From the NCBI GenBank assembly GCA_021646405.1, contig SOER01000023.1:1-48432 (forward strand): a DNA stretch of 48,432 nt. Direction: 5' to 3'. The DNA is from Candidatus Loosdrechtia aerotolerans (GTDB lineage Bacteria; Planctomycetota; Brocadiia; Brocadiales; Brocadiaceae). Within the stretch, counting starts at the first letter, position 1. Every line of letters begins with the position of its first letter. The notes below the pieces were generated by a model. The model had not been told where the DNA came from and did not search any database. It worked only from the letters and a program-made list of their open reading frames with translations. Positions 1-8,857 of this stretch are shown one piece after another. Both the position numbers and the translations under genes were made by a program.

Positions 1-15
1 AACATTTTTGTTTTC

Positions 16-114
16 GCATAATTTTATGATCCTGAAATTGATTACAAAATACTTTCTCTTTCTTTATATTATCGCATAAAATTATGCTTTTTAAAGATTG
101 GCCATAGGCCAATC
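16..114. repeat. AT-rich inverted repeat plus hairpin upstream of the glycan locus
   Basis: The 241 bases before the first gene hold no coding sequence that I recognise. Positions 16-28 (GCATAATTTTATG) and 75-87 (CATAAAATTATGC) are perfect 13-bp inverted arms. Positions 96-114 form a hairpin with 8-bp arms (GATTGGCC / GGCCAATC) around a 3-base loop. The hairpin could end a transcript coming from the left, but it has no T-tract, so it may equally be a REP-like unit. The first gene's promoter should lie between 115 and 241; I could not pick a convincing -35/-10 pair. Confidence 0.5.
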
Positions 115-241
115 GCGTAAGTCCTAAATATAAAATACTATCAACTCATTTTACGGCACACTTTTTGATCCCTCACAGTTTAAGTTTAAAGATAATTCTC
201 CCTATCAGAACAAATTTTTCTTTTGAGGTTTAAACCAGAGA

Positions 242-1015
242 ATGAATCGCATCAGATCATTGACGTATTATTTCGATTTGATATACCACCTCGTAAAGTG
301 TGATTTTAGTTTGCGTTATAAAGGGTCAACGTTCGGGGTTCTCTGGTCAATCATGCTCCCACTGGCGCAATTGTTAGTACTCGTTTTTGTCTTTAAAAAG
401 GTCATCCCGCTTGACATAGATGCTTATCCGGCCTTTGTTTTTAGTGCACTACTACCGTGGACATGGTTCAGCAGCAGTCTTAATACAGCAAGTAGACTCT
501 TTATTAATAATCGCGGTCTTCTGTGGCGGCCAAATTTTTCACCAGTTAATCTCATTATCGTAAACACCCTGTCAAATCTGCTCATCTATCTCATAGTGAT
601 GCCAATTCTTTTTGGTGTATTAATTTTTTATGGACGGGCGATAACATTAACGATCCTGATACTTCCTCTGTTAATAGTGATCCAGGGTATCTTTATAGTC
701 GGTCTTGGTCTAATCATTGCGACCCTGAACGTCTTTTATCGGGATGTGGAACATATTGTGAATGTATTCCTTATGCTTCTTTTCTATCTGACACCCGTTT
801 TTTATTGGTCTCAGGATATTAGCAAGGATTATTATATCCTCTATAAAATAAACCCGGTTGCAGTCTTGATCCAGAGTTACCGATCAATCTTCTTTTATAG
901 CACATACCCGGACTGGAGCTCATTATTGCTTTTAGGTATTGCAAGTATAGCTATGTTTGGCCTCAGTTATTTTGTTTATAACCGCCAGTTGCACAACGTT
1001 ATTGACACAATCTAA
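242..1015 (+). CDS. ABC-2 type polysaccharide export permease (Wzm-like)
   Basis: This 257-residue inner-membrane protein has the size and hydrophobic pattern of ABC-2 permeases that export O-antigen or capsule chains. The N-terminus carries the short amphipathic stretch typical of the family (DFSLRYKGSTFGVLWSIM, about residues 21-38), followed by about six membrane segments. The late hydrophobic segment with YLTPVFYW, near residue 182, is also a family signature. The ATG is preceded by only a weak GAGG 15 bases upstream. A Wzt-like ATPase follows 106 bases downstream on the same strand, so the two probably form one exporter that moves undecaprenyl-linked glycan across the inner membrane. The assignment to ABC-2 polysaccharide export is firm; the substrate is unknown. 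Confidence 0.9.
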   Translation: MNRIRSLTYYFDLIYHLVKCDFSLRYKGSTFGVLWSIMLPLAQLLVLVFVFKKVIPLDIDAYPAFVFSALLPWTWFSSSLNTASRLFINNRGLLWRPNFSPVNLIIVNTLSNLLIYLIVMPILFGVLIFYGRAITLTILILPLLIVIQGIFIVGLGLIIATLNVFYRDVEHIVNVFLMLLFYLTPVFYWSQDISKDYYILYKINPVAVLIQSYRSIFFYSTYPDWSSLLLLGIASIAMFGLSYFVYNRQLHNVIDTI

Positions 1016-1121
1016 TGGTAGTCTAAAGAATAAAAAACTTATGGTAACAGGAAACGCCTCAAGCATCCCAACTATCGGTAACAAAGCTGAATAGCACTTC
1101 ATAAAAACGTAGGAGTACGAA

Positions 1122-2378
1122 ATGCCCCCCATTTTAATAGTGGAATCGGTCTCGAAACAATTCCAGATACAACATAATCGGCCTGTAACTCTTAAAGAAT
1201 CGATAATCCGGCGGTTAACTGGGCGTTATGACAAAAGCAGCACATTTTTTGCCCTCCGGGATGTCTCATTTTCGGTAGAGAAAGGCAGAACGCTCGGCAT
1301 TATTGGTCATAACGGTGCTGGTAAAAGTACCCTTTTACGTTTGCTCTGTGGATTGGGAAGACCTACAAAAGGACGTATCAAACGTTTAGGACAGATTAAC
1401 GGCTTACTTGAATTAGGGAGTGGTTTTCACCTTGATATGACCGGAAGGGAAAATCTTATTACCGGTGGTATCCTCAGCGGTCTCATGAAGCGACAGGTAA
1501 AAGAACAGGAACAGAAGATTATCGAATTTGCAGAATTAGAAGAATTTATTGATCAACCAGTTAGAACCTACTCTTCCGGTATGTTTCTGAGGCTTGCTTT
1601 CGCTACAGCTGTCCACTTCGATCCTGATGTCCTCATCATTGATGAAGTACTGGCCGTTGGCGATTCACGTTTTCAGAAGAAGTGTCTGGACCGGCTTGCA
1701 TCCTTTCATACCGATGGTAAAACCCTGATCTTAACTTCACATGATCCTGACCAGATAAAGAGCTTATGCGATGAAGTACTTGTACTGGAAGAGGGTCGTA
1801 AAGTAATGCAGGGGGATACGGAAAGTGCTATGAATTGTTACAATGACTTAATGCGCCAGCGTACAGAAAAGAGATCGGCACAACTCTTTGGTGAAACACT
1901 CCAATCAACCTTAACGCTAGAACAAAGTAACCGTATGGGGACGCAGGAAGCCACTATACGTATTGTACGCATGTATGATGCACAGGGAAAGGCTACCAGT
2001 GTTATGCGCAGTGGTGACAGTCTTACTATAGAACTCGAATACAGTATTACGGAATCACTATCCGATTTAGCCCTTAGCCTCGGTATCTATAATCAGGCGA
2101 ATGTTAAGTGTTTTGAAACGCAAATAACATCAATAAATACCACCCTTGGTCATCTGACACAACAGGGTAGTTTCAGCTGTCAGTTGCCCAAATTACCGTT
2201 GATCCCTGGACTGTACTATATTAATGTTGGTCTCTATCCCATCACTTGGGACTACGTTTATGACTATCACTGGCAAATGCATCCCTTGCATGTTGTAAAC
2301 GGAGATAAAGTACCATTATCCGAGATTTCTGGTGTGGTCTCCGTATATCCCAATTGGTCCCTTATACCAAAAGGTTAA
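1122..2378 (+). CDS. Polysaccharide ABC exporter ATPase with Wzt-type C-terminal domain
   Basis: The 418-residue protein has an N-terminal ABC ATPase domain (about 1-245) with Walker A (GHNGAGKST, near 62), signature motif (YSSGM, near 150) and Walker B followed by the catalytic Glu (VLIIDE, near 170). About 170 further residues (250-418) form a beta-rich domain of the Wzt C-terminal type, which in O8/O9a-like systems recognises the modified end of the glycan before export. The start has a good AGGAG eight bases upstream. It partners the permease at 242-1015. A cap-recognising domain here suggests export of a finished, terminally modified chain, which fits the methyltransferase fusion at 5053. 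The chemistry of any cap is unknown. Confidence 0.92.
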   Translation: MPPILIVESVSKQFQIQHNRPVTLKESIIRRLTGRYDKSSTFFALRDVSFSVEKGRTLGIIGHNGAGKSTLLRLLCGLGRPTKGRIKRLGQINGLLELGSGFHLDMTGRENLITGGILSGLMKRQVKEQEQKIIEFAELEEFIDQPVRTYSSGMFLRLAFATAVHFDPDVLIIDEVLAVGDSRFQKKCLDRLASFHTDGKTLILTSHDPDQIKSLCDEVLVLEEGRKVMQGDTESAMNCYNDLMRQRTEKRSAQLFGETLQSTLTLEQSNRMGTQEATIRIVRMYDAQGKATSVMRSGDSLTIELEYSITESLSDLALSLGIYNQANVKCFETQITSINTTLGHLTQQGSFSCQLPKLPLIPGLYYINVGLYPITWDYVYDYHWQMHPLHVVNGDKVPLSEISGVVSVYPNWSLIPKG

Positions 2379-2410
2379 ACATCTTGAACATATTGAAACC
2401 GGTAAAAATA

Positions 2411-5017
2411 ATGGATATTGAGCTTAGTCATAAGCTCGTTACTATTGCAGGCATAGATGGCTACAAATCTCTACAGGCAATAATCCGTCTGCACGGTACA
2501 CCGGTTGGATATATAACAGTACCTGTAATCAACGGCTGTTGCACAGCATTATCCCTCAGCAAGGTTATCGCAGAACAACAGGGACAGGCTATCATACATC
2601 ATATAGTAAGTGACAGATTAGTGGCATCATCCCAGCAGGAAGGGCTGCAGGGCAGAGATCTGTTTAACATACCGCATCCAACATACAATGGACATTTACC
2701 ACTTGTTACCATTGCGGTTTGCACCCGTAATCGTACAGCCGACCTGGCGCGATGTCTTGATTCCCTGAACTGTTTGGATTACCCCGCACTTGATATCCTT
2801 ATTGTAGATAATGCGCCAAGCGACGATACAACAAAACAACTGATTCATACCAGGTATTCAAATGTCCGTTATATCTGTGAGCCAAGGCCAGGTCTCGACT
2901 GGGCCCGTAACCGGGCAATTCTTGAGGCCCGTGGAGATATTATCGCCTATACGGATGACGATGTCGTAGTTGATCCGGGATGGATAAAAGCCCTGGCTAC
3001 CGTCTTTGCTGAAAATCCGGAGGTTATGGCGGTAACAGGACTGGTTGTACCATATGAACTAGAAACTGAAGCACAAATTCTTTTTGAACGGTATGGCGGC
3101 TTTACGCGAGGTTTTATATGCAAAAGGTATCGTGCAGAACGAAACAGCCGTATGCAACTAAAAACCTATTATGGCAATGTTGGCCAGTTTGGTACCGGTG
3201 CTAATATGGCTTACCGTCGCAGCTTGTTCGATAAAATTGGTTATTTTGATCCGGCCCTGGATGTAGGTACAGCCACCAATGGTGGCGGGGATCTGGAGAT
3301 GTTTTTTCGCGTACTGAAAGAAGGATACACCCTATTCTACGAGCCGAATGCCCTGGTACGCCATTGTCACCGGCAGACTTTTCGTGAACTGAAGAATCAA
3401 ATCACGAGTTGGGGCACCGGTTTCATAGCATGCATAGTACGGTGTGCTGCTGCCTACCCGGATGAACGTTTCTCTCTTCTCCGCCTGTGGTCCTGGTGGC
3501 TGCGGCGGAAGATACGTAGCCTGTTACTCTCCTTTGTCCGGCCTGCTCACTTTCAGCGTAGTTTAATTCTGACAGAACTATGGGGAGCTTTTATAGGTCC
3601 GTATCGTTACCTGAAAGCCCGATATACCGCTCGCGCTATTATGCGCACCTTTGGTGCTGTTCCACCGGTATCAACCCCGAAACGGTTTGCATCGGAAGAG
3701 ATCGTCCCGGGTCTTAATCACCAAAATGCTATAGCCGTACGGAGTATCGAATTAAACCAGCCCTTACATGCATTAACCGATGTAACCGATTATCCGAGGG
3801 TACGCATCTTTGTAAGACAGAATGATTGTCCCATAGGAAGCATAGATATTGTTAATCATTATCAGCCAGTCACTGAAAAACATCTCCAGGAAACTATCAG
3901 TGAGAAGTTTGCCATCAAACTGCTCAAACCAATCCTGATTCAACACCTTTTATCGTTGCAGGACAGAGCAACGGAAGATACATCTGCAAAATTGCCTAAT
4001 GATATTTCTGTATCAGTAGTGGTAGCAACCTATGACCGGCCAGACAATCTCCGTAATTGCCTGCAATGCCTGTTAAATCAGAAATCACAAAGATATATCG
4101 AGATTATTGTTGTCGATAACAATCCTTCGTCCGGCTTGACACCACCAGTCGTCTCTGAATTTCCGGATGTAATACTTGTGAACGAATTGCGCAAAGGGCT
4201 GGCATATGCACGCAATGCGGGTTTTATTGCCAGCAGGGGTGATATTGTCGTTGCAACAGATGATGATGTAACGCTACCCCGGGAGTGGCTGGAAAAACTT
4301 ATCGCTCCCTTCTCACAGGCAGATGTTATGGCTGTTACCGGGAACGTATTACCGATAGAACTTGAAACCGATGCACAGCATCTCTTTGAAATAGCGGGAG
4401 GGCTTGGACGGGGCTTTGAATTACGAGTGGTAAATGGTGATTGGTTCAAGCGATCCAGAAAGGCCGTACCAACATGGGACCTTGGCGCTACGGCTAACGC
4501 CGCTTTCCGTGCTGCTATTTTCAGCCATCCTGATATAGGCTTAATGGATGAGACACTTGGGCCTGGTATGCATTCGGGTGCTGGTGAGGATGCTTACCTT
4601 TTCTATAAAATACTGAAAGCAAATTATACAATCGTATATGAACCAGCGGCATATGTCTGGCACAAACATCGCAGAGACATGGCCGGACTGAGACGTCAAA
4701 TCTATAATTATAATAAAGGCCATGTTGCCTACCTCCTGACAACACTATTTAACGATCGTGATTTCCGGGCAATCGTGAGACTCGTGTACGAATTACCAAA
4801 GGGCTATTACTGGTATATTAAACAACGCCTCCGCCGGAAGATCGGCTATCCTCTGCCATTCATTTTTCTTGAAATTTTAGGGCATCTGGCCGGTCCCTGG
4901 TCTTTTTTGAAATCACAGTACCGTGTAAAACGTGAGGGTCGCAGCGGACGGTACATCCCGGTTCTGCAACGCCCGGGCAGAGAGGAAAAATTATTTACAG
5001 CAGCAAATAATATATAA
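2411..5017 (+). CDS. Bimodular family 2 glycosyltransferase with internal duplication
   Basis: The 868-residue protein is built from two copies of one module: an approximately 100-residue beta/alpha leader, then a GT-A fold family 2 glycosyltransferase. The first transferase starts near residue 97 (VTIAVCTRNR) with metal-site DDD near 182. The second starts near 533 (VSVVVATYDRPD) with DDD near 618. Matching pairs run through both halves, such as MAVTGLVVPYELETEAQ and MAVTGNVLPIELETDAQ. Each catalytic part ends in a basic tail. I place the start at ATG 2411, after the Wzt stop. A TTG at 2354 would add 19 residues and overlap the Wzt gene, but neither start has a strong Shine-Dalgarno. The protein probably adds two sugars, or one sugar alternately, on the cytoplasmic face; donors cannot be read from sequence. 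Confidence 0.85.
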   Translation: MDIELSHKLVTIAGIDGYKSLQAIIRLHGTPVGYITVPVINGCCTALSLSKVIAEQQGQAIIHHIVSDRLVASSQQEGLQGRDLFNIPHPTYNGHLPLVTIAVCTRNRTADLARCLDSLNCLDYPALDILIVDNAPSDDTTKQLIHTRYSNVRYICEPRPGLDWARNRAILEARGDIIAYTDDDVVVDPGWIKALATVFAENPEVMAVTGLVVPYELETEAQILFERYGGFTRGFICKRYRAERNSRMQLKTYYGNVGQFGTGANMAYRRSLFDKIGYFDPALDVGTATNGGGDLEMFFRVLKEGYTLFYEPNALVRHCHRQTFRELKNQITSWGTGFIACIVRCAAAYPDERFSLLRLWSWWLRRKIRSLLLSFVRPAHFQRSLILTELWGAFIGPYRYLKARYTARAIMRTFGAVPPVSTPKRFASEEIVPGLNHQNAIAVRSIELNQPLHALTDVTDYPRVRIFVRQNDCPIGSIDIVNHYQPVTEKHLQETISEKFAIKLLKPILIQHLLSLQDRATEDTSAKLPNDISVSVVVATYDRPDNLRNCLQCLLNQKSQRYIEIIVVDNNPSSGLTPPVVSEFPDVILVNELRKGLAYARNAGFIASRGDIVVATDDDVTLPREWLEKLIAPFSQADVMAVTGNVLPIELETDAQHLFEIAGGLGRGFELRVVNGDWFKRSRKAVPTWDLGATANAAFRAAIFSHPDIGLMDETLGPGMHSGAGEDAYLFYKILKANYTIVYEPAAYVWHKHRRDMAGLRRQIYNYNKGHVAYLLTTLFNDRDFRAIVRLVYELPKGYYWYIKQRLRRKIGYPLPFIFLEILGHLAGPWSFLKSQYRVKREGRSGRYIPVLQRPGREEKLFTAANNI

Positions 5018-5052
5018 CAGAAATAATGTTTTGTAATTTTTTATGAGGTATT

Positions 5053-6702
5053 ATGGATAATCAACCACTAATTTCTATCATTATGGGTTTTCTTAATGCC
5101 GGTAAGTTTATCCGGGAATCCATAGAAAGTGTATTTGCGCAGACCTATCATAACTGGGAGCTTTTGTTGATCGATGACGGTTCAACAGACACGAGCACAA
5201 AGATTGCCCGGCAGTACGCAAAACAAAATCCTGCGAAGGTATATTATCTTGAGCATAATGCTCACCAAAACCGGGGAGTATGTGCCTCACGAAACCTTGG
5301 TATCAGGAATGCAAAAGGTGAGTTCATCGCAATCCTTGATGCCGATGATGTATGGTTACCACACAAGTTAGAGCGACAGGTGTCAATTTTACACTCACAG
5401 TATGAAGCCGGTATGGTATACGGAGCCGCCCAATATTGGCGCAGCTGGACAGGCGATCCGGAAGATATCCAACAAGATTTTATACCAGAATCAGGTGTAC
5501 AACCGAATACTCTTATCAAACCGCCAGCATTGCTTACCCGCCTTTATCCGTTAGGAAGTGGTTCTGCGCCCTGCCCCTCTGATCTCATGCTTCGCCGTAA
5601 AGTAGTAGAGGATATCGGCGGATTTGAAGAAAGCTTCCACGGAATGTGCCAACTCTATGAGGATCAGGCATTTTTAGCGAAGGTATACCTTAAAGAGCCG
5701 GTATTCGTATCAAATGAGTGCTGGAGTAAATACCGGTTGCACCCGGATTCGTGTGATTCTGTTGTGATGAAGGCAGGACAATATCATTCTGTCCGAAAAT
5801 ATTTCTTAAACTGGCTAGCAGAGTATTTGTCCAATCAACAGATCAGGGACGTTCACGTATGGAAATCTCTTCATAAAGCACTACGGCCTTATCGTCATCC
5901 AATCCTGTATTCCATGTTGAATCACATCTCCTACCTTAAGGGGCAGAAGAAAAATATCTTAAAACGCATCATGAAGCGAATACTTCCCTTTCCTATACGT
6001 AACTGGTTGCGAAACCTCCGGCAGTACCGTCACCGTCCCGGGGTCGGTTCGGTACGTTTTGGTGATCTGCGACGGACAACACCTATCAGCCGGGAATTTG
6101 GTTTTGATCGGGGACTTCCGGTTGACCGTTATTATATCGAAAATTTTCTTGCCACTTATGCCGGTGATATCTCTGGTCGTGTACTGGAAATCGGGGACGA
6201 TTTTTATACACAAAAGTTTGGAGGTAACAGGGTGAGTAAACGGGATGTTCTTCATGTAACAGAAAGCAGCCCACAAGTTACCTTTATCGGCGACTTAACC
6301 TGTGCCGATCATATTCCGTCAGACATCTTTGATTGTATTATCCTGACACAAACGCTCCATCTGATTTATGACGTGCGTGCAGCGTTAAAAACCCTGTATC
6401 GCATACTAAAACCGGGAGGCGTTCTCCTGGCAACCTTCCCGGGTATCAGTCAGATTTCTGAAGACCAATGGGGAAACTCCTGGTACTGGGGTTTTACTAC
6501 CATGTCGGCCCACCGGTTATTCACAGAAATTTTTCCACAATCCGGTGTAACGGTCAAGGCTTACGGGAATGTGTTGACAGCGGCTGCTTTTATGTATGGA
6601 TTGGCAGCAGAAGAACTGAAACAGGAAGAATTTAATCACTATGATCCCATATATCAAGTCCTTATTACTGTAAGAGCTATAAAGAGCGGGGGAATAGCAT
6701 GA
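5053..6702 (+). CDS. Family 2 glycosyltransferase fused to a SAM methyltransferase
   Basis: Residues 1 to about 300 are a GT2 domain with the nucleotide-sugar motif DDGSTD (near 41) and DxD region LDADDVW (near 95). After a basic linker (about 305-340), residues 345-549 form a class I SAM-dependent methyltransferase: VLEIGDD near 377 is the glycine-rich SAM loop and LKPGG near 453 is the typical post-fold turn. The start has GAGGT six bases upstream. The last base pair step is shared with the next gene (ATGA overlap at 6699-6702), so translation is probably coupled to the deacetylase. A glycosyltransferase joined to a methyltransferase can add a sugar and then methylate it, either as a repeat-unit decoration or as a chain terminator. 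Which applies is inference. Confidence 0.85.
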   Translation: MDNQPLISIIMGFLNAGKFIRESIESVFAQTYHNWELLLIDDGSTDTSTKIARQYAKQNPAKVYYLEHNAHQNRGVCASRNLGIRNAKGEFIAILDADDVWLPHKLERQVSILHSQYEAGMVYGAAQYWRSWTGDPEDIQQDFIPESGVQPNTLIKPPALLTRLYPLGSGSAPCPSDLMLRRKVVEDIGGFEESFHGMCQLYEDQAFLAKVYLKEPVFVSNECWSKYRLHPDSCDSVVMKAGQYHSVRKYFLNWLAEYLSNQQIRDVHVWKSLHKALRPYRHPILYSMLNHISYLKGQKKNILKRIMKRILPFPIRNWLRNLRQYRHRPGVGSVRFGDLRRTTPISREFGFDRGLPVDRYYIENFLATYAGDISGRVLEIGDDFYTQKFGGNRVSKRDVLHVTESSPQVTFIGDLTCADHIPSDIFDCIILTQTLHLIYDVRAALKTLYRILKPGGVLLATFPGISQISEDQWGNSWYWGFTTMSAHRLFTEIFPQSGVTVKAYGNVLTAAAFMYGLAAEELKQEEFNHYDPIYQVLITVRAIKSGGIA

Positions 6703-7745
6703 GGATACGTGGATTGCGCACATTACGTCGCATTGCCCGGAGGATCAAAAAAGGCCCGGGCAGAAAGGCGCTTATCTTACTCTATCACCGTGTGGCTGAC
6801 GTATCATCAGACCCATGGTCTTTATGCGTTACACCCCAACGCTTTGCCGAACATCTTGAGGTTTTACAAAAACATACACAACCGGTACCGCTTCAGCAGT
6901 TAGTTCAAGCCCTTCACAGTGGACATCTTCAGGATAAGACAGTAGTCGTTACTTTTGACGACGGCTATGTTGATAATCTTCTGAACGCCAAACCGTTATT
7001 AGAACGATATACTATCCCTGCAACAGTATTCTTATCCACCGGATATATAGGAAATACCCGCGAGTTCTGGTGGGATGAATTGGATAGGCTCCTGTTGCAA
7101 CCCGGTATACTACCAAATAAGCTTTCTTTAAAAATCAATGGAGATGTCTGCCAATATGAGTTAGGTGAATCAAGTAAGTATACCGAAGAAGCTTTTCGGC
7201 GTTATCGTTATTGGACAGCCTGGGGAGAAGATATTCCCAGTATGCGCCATTCTCTTTATCGCTCACTGTATCATCAACTGCACCCTTTACCGGAAAAAGA
7301 ACAACAAAGTGTACTCAATGAATTACTCATATGGGCCGGTGCTGAACCGGTTAGCCGGCACACCTATCGCCCTCTTTCGTATCATGAAGTACATGCTTTG
7401 GTACAGGGGGGAATCATTGAGGTTGGTGCACATACTGTAACCCACCCAATACTCTCTGTACTCTCGTCAGATAATCAACAGGATGAGATCCGGCAAAGTA
7501 AAAACGATATTGAAAGAGTCCTGGGCTGTTCACCGGTAAGCTTTGCATATCCGTATGGCAGAGAGTGCGATTATACAGCAGGGACATCCGGTATTGTACG
7601 GGAGGCAGGGTTTCATTGTGCATGTTCTAACTTTTTTAGTGTTGTCCGCCAAGATACCGATTACTTTCAGTTGCCCCGTATTCAAATGAAAGACTGGAGT
7701 GGAAAGGAATTCTCAAGACATTTATCAGAATGGTTCGCTCTATAA
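6699..7745 (+). CDS. Polysaccharide deacetylase (NodB / carbohydrate esterase 4 family)
   Basis: This 348-residue protein has the NodB homology signature: a catalytic/metal DD pair in TFDDGY (near 86), the metal-binding HTVTH (H-x3-H, near 244) and the later FAYPYGR motif. There is no clear signal peptide; the first 30 residues are basic (RTLRRIARRIKKG), so it may act in the cytoplasm or be membrane-tethered. About 80 residues between the DD motif and the HxxxH motif form an insert also found in the O-antigen-cluster subgroup. It overlaps the upstream GT-methyltransferase gene by four bases. It probably removes N-acetyl groups from a hexosamine in the glycan made by this locus. Confidence 0.9.
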   Translation: MRIRGLRTLRRIARRIKKGPGRKALILLYHRVADVSSDPWSLCVTPQRFAEHLEVLQKHTQPVPLQQLVQALHSGHLQDKTVVVTFDDGYVDNLLNAKPLLERYTIPATVFLSTGYIGNTREFWWDELDRLLLQPGILPNKLSLKINGDVCQYELGESSKYTEEAFRRYRYWTAWGEDIPSMRHSLYRSLYHQLHPLPEKEQQSVLNELLIWAGAEPVSRHTYRPLSYHEVHALVQGGIIEVGAHTVTHPILSVLSSDNQQDEIRQSKNDIERVLGCSPVSFAYPYGRECDYTAGTSGIVREAGFHCACSNFFSVVRQDTDYFQLPRIQMKDWSGKEFSRHLSEWFAL

Positions 7746-7784
7746 TAATGCATATTCTTCTCTTCTATGCATAGGTATAATATT

Positions 7785-8792
7785 ATGACAAGCAATCCAC
7801 TCGTTTCTGTTATTATGATATTCTTAAATGCCGAAGTGTTTATCAAAGAGGCTATCGAAAGCGTACTTGCTCAGACGTACAACAATTGGGAACTCTTACT
7901 GGTAGATGACGGATCAACGGATAAGAGTTCTGAAATCGCACTACAGTATGTAAAGCAGTACCTCGGAAAGATACACTACCTCGAACATAAAGGTCATCAA
8001 AACTGCGGTATGAGTGCTTCACGTAATCTAGGTATTAAAAATGCACGGGGAAAGTATATTGCACTTCTGGATGCCGATGACGTATGGTTACCACAGAAGC
8101 TAGAACAACAAAGAGTAATTCTCGATTCACAACCTGACGCAGCCATGGTTTACGGGTCTACTCAAATGTGGTATAGCTGGACAGGAAATCCGGAAGACAT
8201 CCGGCGTGACCGTGCTCGGGTGCTAGGTGTCCAACCCGATACTATGATTAAGCCACCGGCATTACTTATTCTCTTTCTAAAAGGGGAAGCCAAAACACCG
8301 GCAACCTGCGGCGTGCTTATGCGGCATGAAATAATTAAGGAAGTAGGGGGATTTGAAGAGGCATTCCGTGGTATGTACGAAGACCAGGTATTTTTTTCGA
8401 AAGTATGCCTCAGGGCACCTGTATTTATAGAGAGCGGGTGTTGGGACAGATACCGGCAGCATCCCGATTCCAATTGCTTTGTTGCAATGAAAAAGGGAGA
8501 ATATCATCCTTTGCAACTAAACTCAGCTCATCTGAATTTTCTGAACTGGCTGGCAAAATATTTGCTAGATTATGGGTATGAGAACACTGAAGTCTGGTAT
8601 GCCCTTCAAAAAGCACTATGGCCATATCATCATCCGATCTTATATCACCTTTTTGAGTGTACCCGGAGGCTCACGATAATAGCCAAATCCGTTTGCATTC
8701 GTACAGGACGTTTTCAGTTTCGCTCTTTATTACAGTCATTACACCGGAAGTTCTGCCACAAAACCACACAATCACAAACAAATGATATGTAA
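7785..8792 (+). CDS. Family 2 glycosyltransferase, paralogue of the 5053 fusion's GT domain
   Basis: The 335-residue protein is a stand-alone GT2 enzyme with DDGSTD near 41 and LDADDVW near 96. It aligns along most of its length with the transferase half of the gene at 5053; shared stretches include AQTYNNWELL / AQTYHNWELL, SASRNLGI / CASRNLGI and PPALL. I start it at ATG 7785 because MTSNPLVSVIM aligns residue for residue with MDNQPLISIIM. An in-frame ATG at 7767 would add six residues without a better ribosome-binding site. The C-terminal 40 residues are basic and lack the methyltransferase. It lies 39 bases after the deacetylase gene and is probably co-transcribed. Donor and acceptor are unknown. 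Confidence 0.88.
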   Translation: MTSNPLVSVIMIFLNAEVFIKEAIESVLAQTYNNWELLLVDDGSTDKSSEIALQYVKQYLGKIHYLEHKGHQNCGMSASRNLGIKNARGKYIALLDADDVWLPQKLEQQRVILDSQPDAAMVYGSTQMWYSWTGNPEDIRRDRARVLGVQPDTMIKPPALLILFLKGEAKTPATCGVLMRHEIIKEVGGFEEAFRGMYEDQVFFSKVCLRAPVFIESGCWDRYRQHPDSNCFVAMKKGEYHPLQLNSAHLNFLNWLAKYLLDYGYENTEVWYALQKALWPYHHPILYHLFECTRRLTIIAKSVCIRTGRFQFRSLLQSLHRKFCHKTTQSQTNDM

Positions 8793-8857
8793 CATATTCC
8801 TCAGCAGCTAAGCAATATCGCCTGCAATAATCCTAAAATTCCTTATCATTAAATTTC

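Noticed and set aside
2354-2410. TTG start giving 19 more residues to the bimodular transferase
   Set aside because: It overlaps the Wzt-like gene, has no Shine-Dalgarno and adds nothing recognisable; ATG 2411 is simpler.
4078-4449. Reverse-strand open frame inside the bimodular transferase
   Set aside because: It is antisense to a clearly conserved GT2 catalytic region; Ser/Thr-rich composition is typical of shadow frames.
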